A DNA stretch of 64,000 bases from Powellomyces hirtus (lineage: Eukaryota > Chytridiomycota > Chytridiomycetes > Spizellomycetales > Powellomycetaceae): contig JAHLKG010000008.1 of the NCBI GenBank assembly GCA_025526995.1, positions 868,001-932,000 of the forward strand. The letters are read 5' to 3'. A program made the translations under genes and the position numbers. Position 1 is the stretch's first letter. Each line of letters begins with the position of its first letter. This document shows, in pieces, positions 35,945 to 46,571 of the stretch. Under the pieces are notes generated by a model, which did no database searches, was not told the DNA's origin, and saw only the letters and a program-made list of their open reading frames with translations.

Positions 35945-36887
35945 TTAGGTGGCGAGGTTCCCTGGGCATGGTACGGGGGGCATCGCTGCTCCGCGATTCG
36001 CCAGTGCATCGGCACCCTCGTTTCCCGGAATGCCAGTATGGGCCGGCACGTAAACGAACTTTATCTCTCCTCTGTAGCCCTTTTGAAGGTCCAGCAACCG
36101 GACCCACAAATCCTTGTTGGCCACGTCTTTTCCATCACTTGTCTTCCACTGTCTCTTTTGCCACCCACCGATCCACTTTGTCAGACCGTTGCGCATGTAC
36201 TGCGAATCCGAGTAGATCACCAGCCGCACCGGCGGACCGGATGAATAGTGCTTATCCGCTGATTCAATAGCGCGAATCACAGCCGTCAGTTCGGCCCGAT
36301 TGTTGGTTTGCACTTTTCCCGGAAGACGCTCGGCTATGTTCCGCTCATCGTTCTCCCCGAACCATACTCCCACCCCTGCACGGGCACTGACCTTGCCATT
36401 CCCCAAACACGACCCGTCAGTGAAGATGGAAACAGACACCATGTCTGAACCTGTTTCTGCCGAAGCCGACGCCAGCGCTGAGAGGCATGCCTCGTCGTCA
36501 AGAGAGGTGAACTCCCCGTCATCGTCTACTTCGGCAAGGGCTTCTTTCACCTCTTGTGATGCGGAAGCTGCAGTGCTCGGGCCGCCAGCTGGTTGATTCG
36601 GCAAAAGTCCAGGTGCCAGTGCCCCTATGGCTTCACCTATAAAGCTCTCGGCTTCTTTCCGCGTGCTGAATCTTTTGTAGACGGCGCCCTTGAACGACTT
36701 GGTATTGGATTCGCACGCACCCCTATGAACATGGAGCGCGTCGGTCCATTGTTCTGTCGAAACGGGTTTCGGGAACGGTATTACCGCTGAGGCGTCAGTG
36801 TACTTACCATGATGTATAGATTCCAGGCTTGAGTCCTCGCCGGACGGCATAGAACTTTTTCGGTTCTGCTTGTTTTGGTTGTCTCAT
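35945..36887 (-). CDS. RNH1: Ribonuclease H1
   Basis: Removes RNA from RNA:DNA hybrids (R-loops, primers). Exons 36887-36808 and 36722-35945; 285 residues. An N-terminal hybrid-binding domain (KFYAVRRGLKPGIYTSW-GACESNTKSFKGA, KRFSTRKEAESFI) is split by the intron. An acidic linker leads to the RNase H fold with all four acidic catalytic residues: IFTDGSC, NNRAELTA, YSDSQY and GNEGADALANRG. The AG at 36723-36724 was chosen because an upstream AG would create an immediate stop. The gene converges on VMA13 with only 87 bp between stop codons. Confidence 0.96.
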
Positions 36888-37545
36888 TGTTTCTGACAGA
36901 ATGCGAGAAAAGAAACCCAACACCAAAGTCAATTCATGGCTGGGGTTGACTGCTCGCCCATCCCTCGAGGGCTGATTCTCTCGTTTCAGAATCAAGGCCA
37001 CAACCACTATAACTTCTTGAGGACGTACAGATTGAAACTATACTAATTGTGGATGTATTTCGGAGCTCCCTTTGGTTTTTTTTCGCAGCTTGGAAAGTTT
37101 AAATGGCAAACTGACTGATGACATATATGCTGAATTCAGCTCGACAAACGCACCTGTGGCTGTTTTTCTAATAAACGTCAGAAATCCAAAAATGGGCAAA
37201 GTGCAGGTCCGAACAAGGGCCAGCCATCCGGTTTGGAACGCCCAGGAACCGCGTTGCCATTCAAGATCAAGATCATCGTCTGGTAAGTTCTTCTGGTACA
37301 CTACTGTACTCTACCGACAACAATGCGCTTCCAGTATTTTTTCCACCCAAATGGCCAATGGGGACTTGCAAACCGTTTCATCCGCTCCAAACAAAGCGCG
37401 GATCTGTCGCCACCTACCTGCGGCTGATTTGCTCACATTCAGGGCACTCAATCGAAGGCTGCGCACGATACTTGCAGGGGACAAAGCTTCTAAACGACGC
37501 GTTATCGTGTTCAAGATTTGCAGGGGACTGTAGCACTCGCTCGTC
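36888..37545. promoter_or_regulatory. Divergent upstream region, RNH1 / orphan gene
   Basis: About 660 bp. It includes a plus-strand frame at 37351-37533 with an F-box-like run (ICRHLPAADLLTFRALNRRLRTIL) that cannot be joined to the next gene by a normal-sized intron. It may be an unrecognised 5' exon or a remnant. Confidence 0.4.
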
Positions 37546-39727
37546 ATGCAATTCGGCGAGGAAACCGTCAACGCTTCTCCCACACAATCAAGCGTCACCG
37601 CTTCTCCCCGAGCTGAGGAACCGCCTTGGGTTTTATGTACGTGTCCTTACCCAAGTCGTAGTTCCGTAAGCTCTCCCGAGGTTTGACGCGCCCTGAACAT
37701 ATCTTTCCATCCAGCATTCTCTACCCACATCAGCGCGTATATTGCTGGAACGGCACCGCTGATCAATTGGTTCCACACACATAAGCGATGCTTATGCGAG
37801 TGGGATAGCTTCGCCGACGCCAGCGCTTACTATCGTGCTTGGCAATCCCGAATCGCAAAAAAATTGAAAGATATCGGCGGCGTTAATACCCTGGATACGA
37901 AAGTAAGTACAGGAGACTAGGAAAGGGCGAGTCACCCAGGGCACAGTCTTGCCGTTTCGTCCGCAAGCCTGTGATACCAGCGCTTTTTCGTACCGCCCCT
38001 CCTCCAGCAATGAGAAGTGCGGGGCAAGTCCAGGCTCTTTTTCGTACAGCCTTGGATGATTGTCTTTCGTGCCAGCCCCGCACTTCTGGAGGTCGTCGGT
38101 GGCTTGTCCTGCATATATATGTTCTGATATTTCGGATGGTAACCTTCCTTTCTGTTTACTTTTTATTTTTTTGTAAAGGACAGGACGGCGCTCCAACGAT
38201 TTTTTGAAGATTTACTCGCGGTGGAAGAAGCGTCATCCGCAGCCAAGAGAGAGTCCTTAGCGGTTGTGACTGGAGTCTTAAACTCAGGAAAAACTTCATC
38301 TACGATCATAGACCATATCACCCCCCAGCCAAACAAGGCTCGTCTTCGGTACACTCCAACGATAATTGGGTTAGTACTGTACTTTCCCCATGCTAAGATT
38401 GTAATAATCTTGCTACGGGTACTAGTCTCATAGGCGCTAAATGGTTTTTTTTTCCAGAAATGTGGGATCTCCCCGGAAAACCAGATCATCCAAAAAGCTT
38501 AGAACGGCGAGCCCACAAACTGCGGCAGAACCGTCCAGAAAACTTCCAGAGAGCCACCAGATACCCTCACAGCCAAGTGCCTCTGCAAGCGCTTTCGCCC
38601 CCGAGGCCCCCAGTGTCGACACCAATTTCACACGGACCGATCCCCTGGAAAGCCAAGAAAACTGTGGAATCAGCCTGAGGATGTTAGAGCCTGCATATGC
38701 TACACTGGTTGACAGCATGGCGAGGTCAACAATTGCAGAGACGGCACAATCTGGACGACATTTGCAAGACTTTATGGCTTGGCATATCGCGGATGTCCGA
38801 CTGCTGGGACTACCAACTGAAGATCTGCTTGATCAGAGTATCCCGTGTATCGATGGGCAGAGTTTCAGGGCACTTGGAGAATTGCAATTGCTGAGCGAGT
38901 ACCGTACAGCCCTAGCCACTTTGTCAACGGACGGTCAGGTCAAAAGCAGCCCGACAACGTGGTGGGGTGTGTTGTTTGGGAGCCCGCAGCGCGATGTTAT
39001 CCCGGCCGAAATTGTCATCTCGGTGATTCTCGGCCTAGCGGCACAGACCTCGCTATGCGGATCTATGCCGATGATTGAGGCTAGTAGTAAGATGCTGGCG
39101 TGCAGAATCATCCAAGACAGCGCTTTCTTCTGCGCCCCGTCCCTTGTTATTCGGCATGAATACGTCCACCAGTTCAATGAGACTGCATCAGACGGCTCCG
39201 GACGATCCGACATGGCAGTAACGGCAGTGGCTGGGCGTATGTCGGTCGGAATCCTGATTGTGGAATTCGAGAAGAACGTCACCCCAACGCATAAAGACTA
39301 CCTCGTCGCGGCCGCGGAAGCAGTCTTGGAACTTCGGAAGCTTGTAGCTTTTTGTAACGACATGAGCATGTTAAAGACATTTCGCATCCACATCGCCTAC
39401 GTCGCCGGAGAAACCATAGAGTTCAACGTTATTTTCGCCGTCAGCCGCTCGGGGGGTGTGTTTTGGGGCATTGATCGGGGCGGTCCTGTCTTCAATCTGT
39501 CGGCCGGCTCCACGAAACAGCGGCTACTAGAGGGTCTCATGTTGGTCGATTATCTACGACGTGTTGTATTCCCTGATGGGATTCGAATCGAAAACTTCAT
39601 GCGGCGGGCCACTCAAGGCTCATGGGACATCTCGCGGCAGGTTCCGCCTCTGGCCAAAGCAGCGCCGAAGTCACGCGAAACCCACGGCCACTTCACCCCC
39701 CACAAAAAGCGCAAGAGGGATCACTAA
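37546..39727 (+). CDS. Orphan 579-residue protein, possibly with a nuclease-like fold
   Basis: I do not recognise the family. Exons 37546-37636, 37715-37902, 38179-38369 and 38458-39727 join exactly in frame. The N-terminal third contains INWFHTHKRCLCEWDSFADASAYYRAWQ, then a basic Ser/Pro-rich stretch (GSPRKTRSSKKLRTASP). The C-terminal 330 residues are globular. Within them, GRSDMAV, then ILIVEFEKN, then HKDYLVAAAEAVLELRKL is the order of elements seen in PD-(D/E)XK nuclease-like folds (Asp, strand with acidic residues plus Lys, helix). The spacing E-F-E-K is not the textbook E-X-K. The C-terminus ends in a basic patch, KKRKRDH, a likely nuclear signal. Could be an effector-type or repeat-family protein; function unknown. 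Confidence 0.7.
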
Positions 39728-40177
39728 TGATCGTAGCGCCGGTATAGAGTCCTGTAACAAACGTCAGGCCACCCTCCCTGTCCTCTTCGGAGTCAAACGT
39801 TGGGCGCCATGTAGGATAGGGAAGTCGCGCCCCTTTATTCGAAAGGCAGTCCTGGCGGATTGGCAGTACTATGATGTGACAATTGGTACCTCGGGTTACC
39901 TTCAAACTTAGTGATTCTGTGGCAGCTTCGCTCGCGGCGTTGGAGCGTCATTCTCATACAAGAAATAGAAATTTCTTGTAGGTTTCTAGGTTCGAGGCAT
40001 CTCGTTGCCATTTAACGTCACTTGCGTGTGTAAGTCTAGCTTAAGTGTTCCACTGTGAAATCGGGACTAAGGACTGTAACATGAGGTACAATACAAGTAG
40101 CGACACGACATGGTTTCATGATTTAATAAGATGACATATATTAATTTTGAGTAATTGCTGGCCTGGTCTTGGCCTTT
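39728..40177. other. Convergent intergenic region
   Basis: 450 bp between the convergent stops of the orphan gene and CHK1. No gene or repeat supported. Confidence 0.5.
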
Positions 40178-42665
40178 TCAGTTCACAACCAGATCGTCCA
40201 CTGCGGAGAGGATTGCGCGGTAGAAGCGCTTGAACTCCAAGGGGTCTCCCTTGTGATAAGACCTCATTTTAGTTCAAAAAACTGAGCAATGATATTGGGA
40301 TGCCTGTTTCATACCTTGCTTTTGCGGAACGCCACCAGGCGCATGTCGCTGCCGACGGGTTGGATATGAACCTCGCCATGCATTGGACATTTCCGTCTAT
40401 CAACTGTTGTGAAAGTGATCTGAAATGTGGGCGGCAATCATCAGCCTTGAATCAATTCAAGAATCTTAGAGACATTCACATGAATGACGCACTTTGCTTG
40501 AAACTGGATTGGTCTTATGCTGGACCAGCAACTCTTCAAGAGCCTGCTCAATCTTTTCCCGAATAACATCGATCCCCGCGTGACTATAAAACCGTGTCAA
40601 CCGCACCGACGGGAACCGATCTGAGAAGCAGCCGCGCTCGTATTGACTCTGAGACTGATTCTGAGTCTGCATGTGTGGAAAAGTGAGATTTTCGCACATA
40701 AAATGGGAGGGCTGTAGCGTTCTTTACATTCTGGGTTGCCGAGTCATTTTCCATAGCCATGGCCATTGGCTGCGAGAAGGAGACGAGTCCAGGCTTATCA
40801 TCAGAAAGCATGTTTCGGCCCTGATATGCATCCGCCCGCATATCGGTTGGTTGAGAATGGGAAACCCTGCGCATGTAAGTTAGACACAAATTTTCTGGCT
40901 CCACGTTGCCAAACCGTGGGTGTCGCACGTACATTTGCATTGGATGCAGTATGTCGTCAGATGAGACGCCCATGTTTGAAATCATCCGCTCTGCCAGCAG
41001 GGCTGGGTTATTGCACTTTCCTGCAAGTAGGTCCAAACCAGACACATTCAGTGATGAGAACATGAAAGGCTTGTCTCAAAACTGCTGACCGTCGGTAAGA
41101 AAAGGATTCGGTCTGCGAGCGACACGGTCAGCATATACGCCTGAGATACGACAAATCGATGGTGTACTGAATCGGATGGGCAACGCACCGGCATACCCAT
41201 GGGTTTCTTAGCAAATCCTCCATCTGGTATCGTTGTGCCGGGTCCACGTTGAGGATCCCTTTTATCAACGCTGTCATTTGAGTCAGCCAAGGTCCCGCGG
41301 ATGCCCGAACATCTGAGACGCCAACGTACGTACTTTGAACATGAGGGGGAAAGCTCTGCCACGGCTCATATCGTAAGCCCCGTTTGTAATGGTGTAGGAA
41401 GTAAACGAACTCTTGATCGTGTTTTGTAGGCTCTCCCCATGGCGTGTCTTCAAATGGTGTAATCTTAAGCTTCGAATATTAGGATGAAGCCAGATTCGAA
41501 ACCTGACGTACTTCCGGCCAAAAGGACGTATAATATGATGCCAACAGCCCAGATATCGACTGCGTCGCCGTTATAGTTCATCAAATGTATCTGCAGACAT
41601 ATGAGATCACGCACTGCTTGCTGGCAATAGATTGTGTGCAGGTATACCTCAGGGGCCTGAGTTGGAAGATTTTGCGTGTCAGCATGTTCATACTGACTGT
41701 CCTGTAGCTTTGGGCATCAGGGGAGACACGTACCACGTAGGGAGGTGTGCCGCATGGTGTAGTTAATGTCCGCCGGTTGCCATTGTGCATGAAGACCGTG
41801 GCCAAGCCGAAATCGGTGATTTTCAGATTTCCTATATGGAGAGACATGCGATCAATATCGAGACAGTCAGTCAATATCGAGACAGTCAGTCCCAGGTGAA
41901 ATCCCAGACGCCTACCATCATGATCCAACAAAATGTTCTGGATTACATGATGAAGCAATCATCAGAATCACTTGATCAAATTGAGTTGATGTTGGGATTG
42001 AGGATTTGGGCTCACCTCGGGTTTCAAGTCCCGATGTGAGATGCCGCGTTTGTGCAGATACATCTTCCCACCCACAAACAACGAGTCAATCAATGGCTCT
42101 TTTCTCATCAAACAGCCCAGCACTCTATGCATACCAGCCCCAAGAGAAGCTGCTGGAAATACAAATGCGCCAGTGTTTCCTCCACCCCGACATCTGGTTC
42201 TGCACAATAACCACGCGTAAGAATCATGTTTCGTGTGCCCCTTGTCTGGTGCTTTCAAAGGCGGTTTAATGCGGTACCGATCCGGTCAAAGAGTTCTCCC
42301 GCTGCCGCATACTCCAGGACTAGATAGACGAAAGCATCATCTTCCGCCGCGTTCAGCAGGGATATTATGTTCTCGTGTCTGACCGCGGCATGGATTTTGA
42401 TTTCTTTATGCAACGCCGCAAGGGCTTGTGCACCCTCTTCGCCCGAATGTCTGCGAACCAATTTGACAGCGAAGGCTTGCCGAGTGGTGGGGTCTATCGC
42501 CAGTTTCACTCTACAGTGAACGGGAGATCACCACGCAATTCATGCATCAGTGAGCGGTGGAAATGAGATCATATGGAAGTATACTCACTTTCCGTGAGCA
42601 CCTTCCCCGATGGTCTCTCCAAGCTCTAACCCCAATACGGTCCTGGCATGAGGTGCTTGTAGCAT
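40178..42665 (-). CDS. CHK1: CHK1 checkpoint kinase
   Basis: Effector kinase of the ATR/Mec1 DNA-damage and replication checkpoint. Fourteen exons: 42665-42589, 42510-42278, 42199-42135, 42063-42016, 41937-41916, 41831-41734, 41656-41648, 41590-41512, 41447-41334, 41270-41197, 41069-40728, 40666-40493, 40419-40315 and 40249-40178; 503 residues. Kinase motifs: GEGAHGKV, AVKLV, EYAAAGELFDRI, HRDLKPE-NILLD, DFGLATVF, APE (alone on a 9-nt exon), DIWAVGIILYVLLAGNTPW. After the kinase come SFSQP, LTRFYSHAG and the KA1-like end (ITFTTVDRR, FRKSKGDPLEFKRFY), all Chk1-specific. The junction of exons 10 and 11 (after NPW) is the least certain. An upstream in-frame ATG exists at 42794. Confidence 0.93.
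41852..41889. repeat. 19-bp perfect tandem duplication inside a CHK1 intron
   Basis: TCAATATCGAGACAGTCAG occurs at 41852-41870 and 41871-41889, wholly within the intron between CHK1 exons 5 and 6. Looks like a recent slippage or repair duplication. Confidence 0.9.
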
Positions 42666-42942
42666 TTCATGTTCCGTTTCACCGAAGGCGGCACAACTTG
42701 TGGGAGACTGTGATGTCCCCGCCCTCCCCCCGCGGTCGCACAATAGTGTTGCGCAGCATCGAGTTTTCGTGGATGCGAAAGCCACATAAGCCACATTCTT
42801 CCAGATCTGAGCGAAGATGCCTCAACAAACGAAGGGAGGAAGAACAAGGGTCGGAAAAGAAGACCCACTAAAGTTTATTAACCACATGAAATACGTGTTG
42901 AAAAATGGCATATTCTACTGATCAGCACATGGTACGGATACA

Positions 42943-44774
42943 TCATTCGTCGTCTTTATCGACGTAATTAGCCATCGGATCCTCAGCTTTATTTCTGGCT
43001 AGACGGTAAGCTTCCAGTTCCTCTTCCGTGACATCCGTGGATTCCTTGCCGTTGCCGTATTTACCACGCTTGCCGGAACCTCGCTCGTCGTCAAAGTCCT
43101 TCATTTGCTTCCGTTTCTTCTCGGCCTCCAACGCTTCCTTCAGCTTCTTGGTATCAATCTCAACTTCTCCTTCGCCCAGTCTCTCTGATCTGGATTTCTG
43201 ATTCTTCTGACGATCAAGGCGATCTTGGGACGGCCCGCCATCCTTCGCAGCCTTCAGTACATACTGCTCCAGAAGACTCTTCTGTTGCGGTTGCTCCGCT
43301 GATTGCTCTTCCTTGTTCGGTTGGTCCGATTTGGCCATCAACTGCGCTGATGCGCGCGATGCTTCTATACCAGCTTGCCCGGTACAGTACGCGCTCCGAG
43401 TCATACTGTGACAGCATCCGTAACCCCATTGTCCATCCTTCCACCAACTGCCCCAAATGGCCTGGTGGTTGAGTGGGTGCACATCTTCCTCGTATTTGCT
43501 TTTAACAGCTGCTTTCTCCTGTCCTTTGATTACTCGGCCAGTCTGCGAATACTCGACGTACTGCTCACTCTGAGCCAGAAGGAGTTCTTTAGGGGGTGCA
43601 GCAAGATGCTCAGCACCACCATATTGTTGCAAGATGGAATTTTTGATTTTCTCCGAGACGGCGCCCTTCTTGGATTGATAGTCCTCGTAGAGCAATGCAG
43701 CTTGTGTGGGGTTTGCTTGCATGTGAACGCTTTTCCCCCGATCTTCCGCTTGCCATGCAAATGACTGTAGCTTTCCGAGGTTTGGCGCGTCTCCAGTCCA
43801 CCGCAAAAAGTTATCTCCAGCGTATGTAAGATCGCGGGGATCCGTATCCTTGACAGGGTTGTCACGCATCGAACGGGTTTTGGGGTCATAGTATGCAGAG
43901 TTCACGTCCAAGTTGAGCAGATATTTTGCCGTGTCTTCTCGGATACGCAAATTTCGGACGGTGGTTCTGCTCTTCGTATCCAGCTTTTGACCAACTACAT
44001 CGGCACGATCAGCATATTTGTCTTCGTCGTCGTCTGAATCATCGCTGTCGACAGCTCTTTTCGCTGCTCCGTCTTTGGTGGCGCCTTCTGCAAGAACGTT
44101 TTGGCTGACAGCTTCTTCTGTACCTCCTTCTTCAGGCGGTACTTTGCCCTCTGCTAGTAGTCGTTCTCTGTCTTTCGTCTGTTGTTCTCGCAGCTTTCTC
44201 CTGGCTTCCTCCACCAGTTCCCATTCTTCAGCAAGGGCAACGTGTTCTTGTGGGTCGTAGCCATTCCACCGATCCCGCTTCGCTTCAAAGCCCAGCTGTA
44301 CGTCCTGTACAACTTCGTCCGCGTGTATGTCTCGCCCACTCCACTTTGCTCCCGTCTTCCGTGGTCGTTCAACGCAGTCCCTTGTCTTGTGAGAAAGAGC
44401 TCCACAGTTCTCGCATGCCCCTTTTCTGTACTTTGTCGCCGCTGGTCCCTGCCGAGCCCCCCGAGCGTACCAGTCATTGATTGAGCCTTGGTCTTTCGGT
44501 TCGTACTTTTGATGTTTGAGCGTGGGGTGATCAATGTCGAGATACCATGGTGCTTGCGAGATATAGTGAGGGATGTGTGGATTGATGTCTTTGCCTGTCT
44601 CTGGGTCGACTTCGGCTGGCAAGGTTCCACTGTTTTCAATCTCAAAAATTAGTAAATTGTAAGTACAAGGGGCGGGCACAACCAGAGAGAGACTTACGCT
44701 TTCCGCTGTTCCTCGATGACCTTCTGCCGTTTGAAGTCTTCCCTGCTGAGTTTTTGTGTTTGTGAAGTAGCCAT
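42943..44774 (-). CDS. SLU7: Pre-mRNA splicing factor SLU7
   Basis: Second-step spliceosome factor that helps choose the 3' splice site. Exons 44774-44698 and 44629-42943; 587 residues. Motifs: INPHIPHYISQAPWYL, the CCHC zinc knuckle GACENCGALSHKTRDCVERP, DRWNGYDP, LRIREDTAKYLLNLDVNSAYYDPKTRSMR, and NPVKDTDPRDLTYAGDNFLR. The knuckle governs nuclear retention in the known protein. The AG giving RK-AGTLPAEVD was picked because it restores the conserved AGTxPAEVD. An acidic insert (DSDDSDDDEDK) and a Lys/Glu-rich C-terminus complete it. Starts 218 bp from divergent SPC25. Confidence 0.96.
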
Positions 44775-44992
44775 TTTTACCCCCCTGAAATGTGGTAAAT
44801 TGCAAAGTGGAAGGCCTGAGCTTTCTAAATTTCACGTTGGCTTCGGTCGGACGCGGTTGGTGTCAAAGCCACTGTTCGGATTCTTCACACTTCGGTCTGT
44901 TCTCAGTTTTCACACTTACCCCGGAAAGTTCACAAACAGCAACCAACGACACTACCCCTTCACCTCAGCAAACGCCTACAGGTCACCGTGCG
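44775..44992. promoter_or_regulatory. Compact divergent promoter, SLU7 / SPC25
   Basis: Only 218 bp separate the two start codons, so both promoters and 5' UTRs share this stretch. No TATA box seen. Confidence 0.55.
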
Positions 44993-46134
44993 ATGGCCTC
45001 CGTTTCAATTCTCTCCAAGGGAATGGCCCGCATGTCTCTCGCCCCGCAAGCAGCCCCGCTGGCCTCAACCCCTTCCCTCACAGAACCCAACCACCAAATC
45101 GCGGACCTCAGTGCTCGTTGCACCTCCTTCTTGCAAAACTTTGATTCATGGGTCCTCGCACGCCGGAAGCAGCTAGTAGACAAAAAGGCCGAACATATCA
45201 AGGTTACCACGGATTTGAAAGGTGACAGACGCAAATCGCGCCAACATCGCCACGCGTAATACAAGTGTTGACGCCGTTGCACGCCATGCAGAATCACAAA
45301 ACCAGATTAAAAGCGAGATAGAAGCTTATAAAGGCAAACAGTCTGATTTGCAACGAGGTACAACGACAGGGACATTTCTGCATCGATGCGGTCGCGCAGA
45401 GAAAGGTCGGCCTAACAGTGTCGTTCCTTTCCACACAAAAAGCTTACGAGAAGGAGAGACAAGAAGCTGAGCAAATGAAGTCAGAAGTTGCGAGGCTGAA
45501 GGCAGAGAAAGAAGACCGTGGCTTGACAAAAGAGGAGCTGATGGACCGAGTAAGGGACAAACGCGACGAAATCCGCCGACGGCGAGAAGGTAGATGTGAC
45601 TCGTCCTCGCCATGACCTCGTTTGGTTATATCTAAACACTGCGCCGATTTCCGCAAAAATAGAATTGGCCAGAAAGCAGGAGGCGAGAGATCATCGGCAA
45701 GGAAAAAGTCAACCGGAGCTCGACTGTTACATAGAGAAGCTCGCCATGACAGTTAATGGAATCGATCGTACGTATCTCCAGAGTGTTTAGTTTCTGCAAA
45801 CGCGTTCCTCATTCCTGATTCTTCGATGATACAGAGGGAGTCCTTGAGTTTGTCTTCACCCACATAAACTCGACAGATTGGATGGAGGAATACAGCTTTA
45901 CTCTGGACATTCGGAAGGGGCGATACAAAGGTACGGTTACTGGACAGCGTGAGCGCGAAAACGAATATCACGATTTCTGAACATGTTTTCGTTTGTGCAG
46001 TCACCGAATGCAATCCTCCGATCGCAAAGTTGGATGAACTCTTGGAGTTTGTCAACACATCCAAAGAGTTCTACACGTTTTTGAAACTCATGCGTCGAGG
46101 ATTCACAGAGGCTGCAAAGAAAAACGGAAAGTGA
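44993..46134 (+). CDS. SPC25: Kinetochore protein SPC25 (NDC80 complex)
   Basis: Subunit of the NDC80 complex, which links kinetochores to microtubules; pairs with SPC24. Six exons: 44993-45221, 45292-45357, 45443-45589, 45663-45767, 45835-45930 and 46001-46134; 258 residues. A helical coiled coil (YEKERQEAEQMKSEVARLK, LTKEELMDRVRDKRDEIRRR) precedes the globular RWD-like C-terminus: GVLEFVFTHINSTDWMEEYSF, YKVTECNPPIAKLDELLEFV, FLKLMRRGF. The intron 45222-45291 was chosen for size and phase. A nearer AG would leave an impossible 7-nt intron. Confidence 0.92.
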
Positions 46135-46571
46135 AGCGGGCTGCCCTGGAACTCGGAAATGCGGACACTCATGGAACATATTTTGGACATTTTACTATTC
46201 TTAGTGTACATAAGATCAAGTTTATCTCGTAATCATGAATATCGGCCTCGATGCGAGTGTGTTGACCCTGTGCGTGAGCCTGCTAGAACTGACGTTTTTC
46301 CACTTCAGTGTGACCAGCCATAGAATCGTTTGTTGATTAGATCGTGAAGGTCAGGTCGACCGGTGAAGCAACATGTGTGCAGTTGCTTCTAAACAAATGC
46401 GCTCGGATGTGGCACAACACTCGGGCACCAGATCCTGTCAATTCTAGAATTGACGGGTAACGCGCCTGAGGGCTCGGTGTGACAAACCGATTGACCCAAC
46501 TTTTCACCTCCGTTGCCAAATTGCAGCAATCTCTCTTCGACAAACTGTGATAGACAAAGTTAAAAACGACA
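46135..46571. promoter_or_regulatory. Intergenic region upstream of THI20
   Basis: 437 bp. No thiamine-pyrophosphate riboswitch is evident: I do not find the conserved THI-element core upstream of or in the first intron of the gene, though I could not fold the RNA. Confidence 0.4.

Noticed and set aside
37351..37533. F-box-like ORF (ICRHLPAADLLTFRALNRRL)
   Set aside because: It ends in a stop and can only reach the next gene through an intron of about 33 nt, shorter than any other here. Kept as a note, not a gene.
37792..38196. 134-residue minus-strand ORF
   Set aside because: Antisense to exon 2 and intron 2 of the orphan 579-residue gene, whose splice phases fit throughout.
41455..41470. 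Earlier AG acceptors for CHK1 exon 9
   Set aside because: They give a stop or the wrong frame. Only the AG before 41447 yields the conserved GNTPW.
45222..45228. Apparent 7-nt gap that would join two SPC25 frames
   Set aside because: Too short for an intron. The 70-nt GT-AG intron 45222-45291 restores the frame and removes the need for it.
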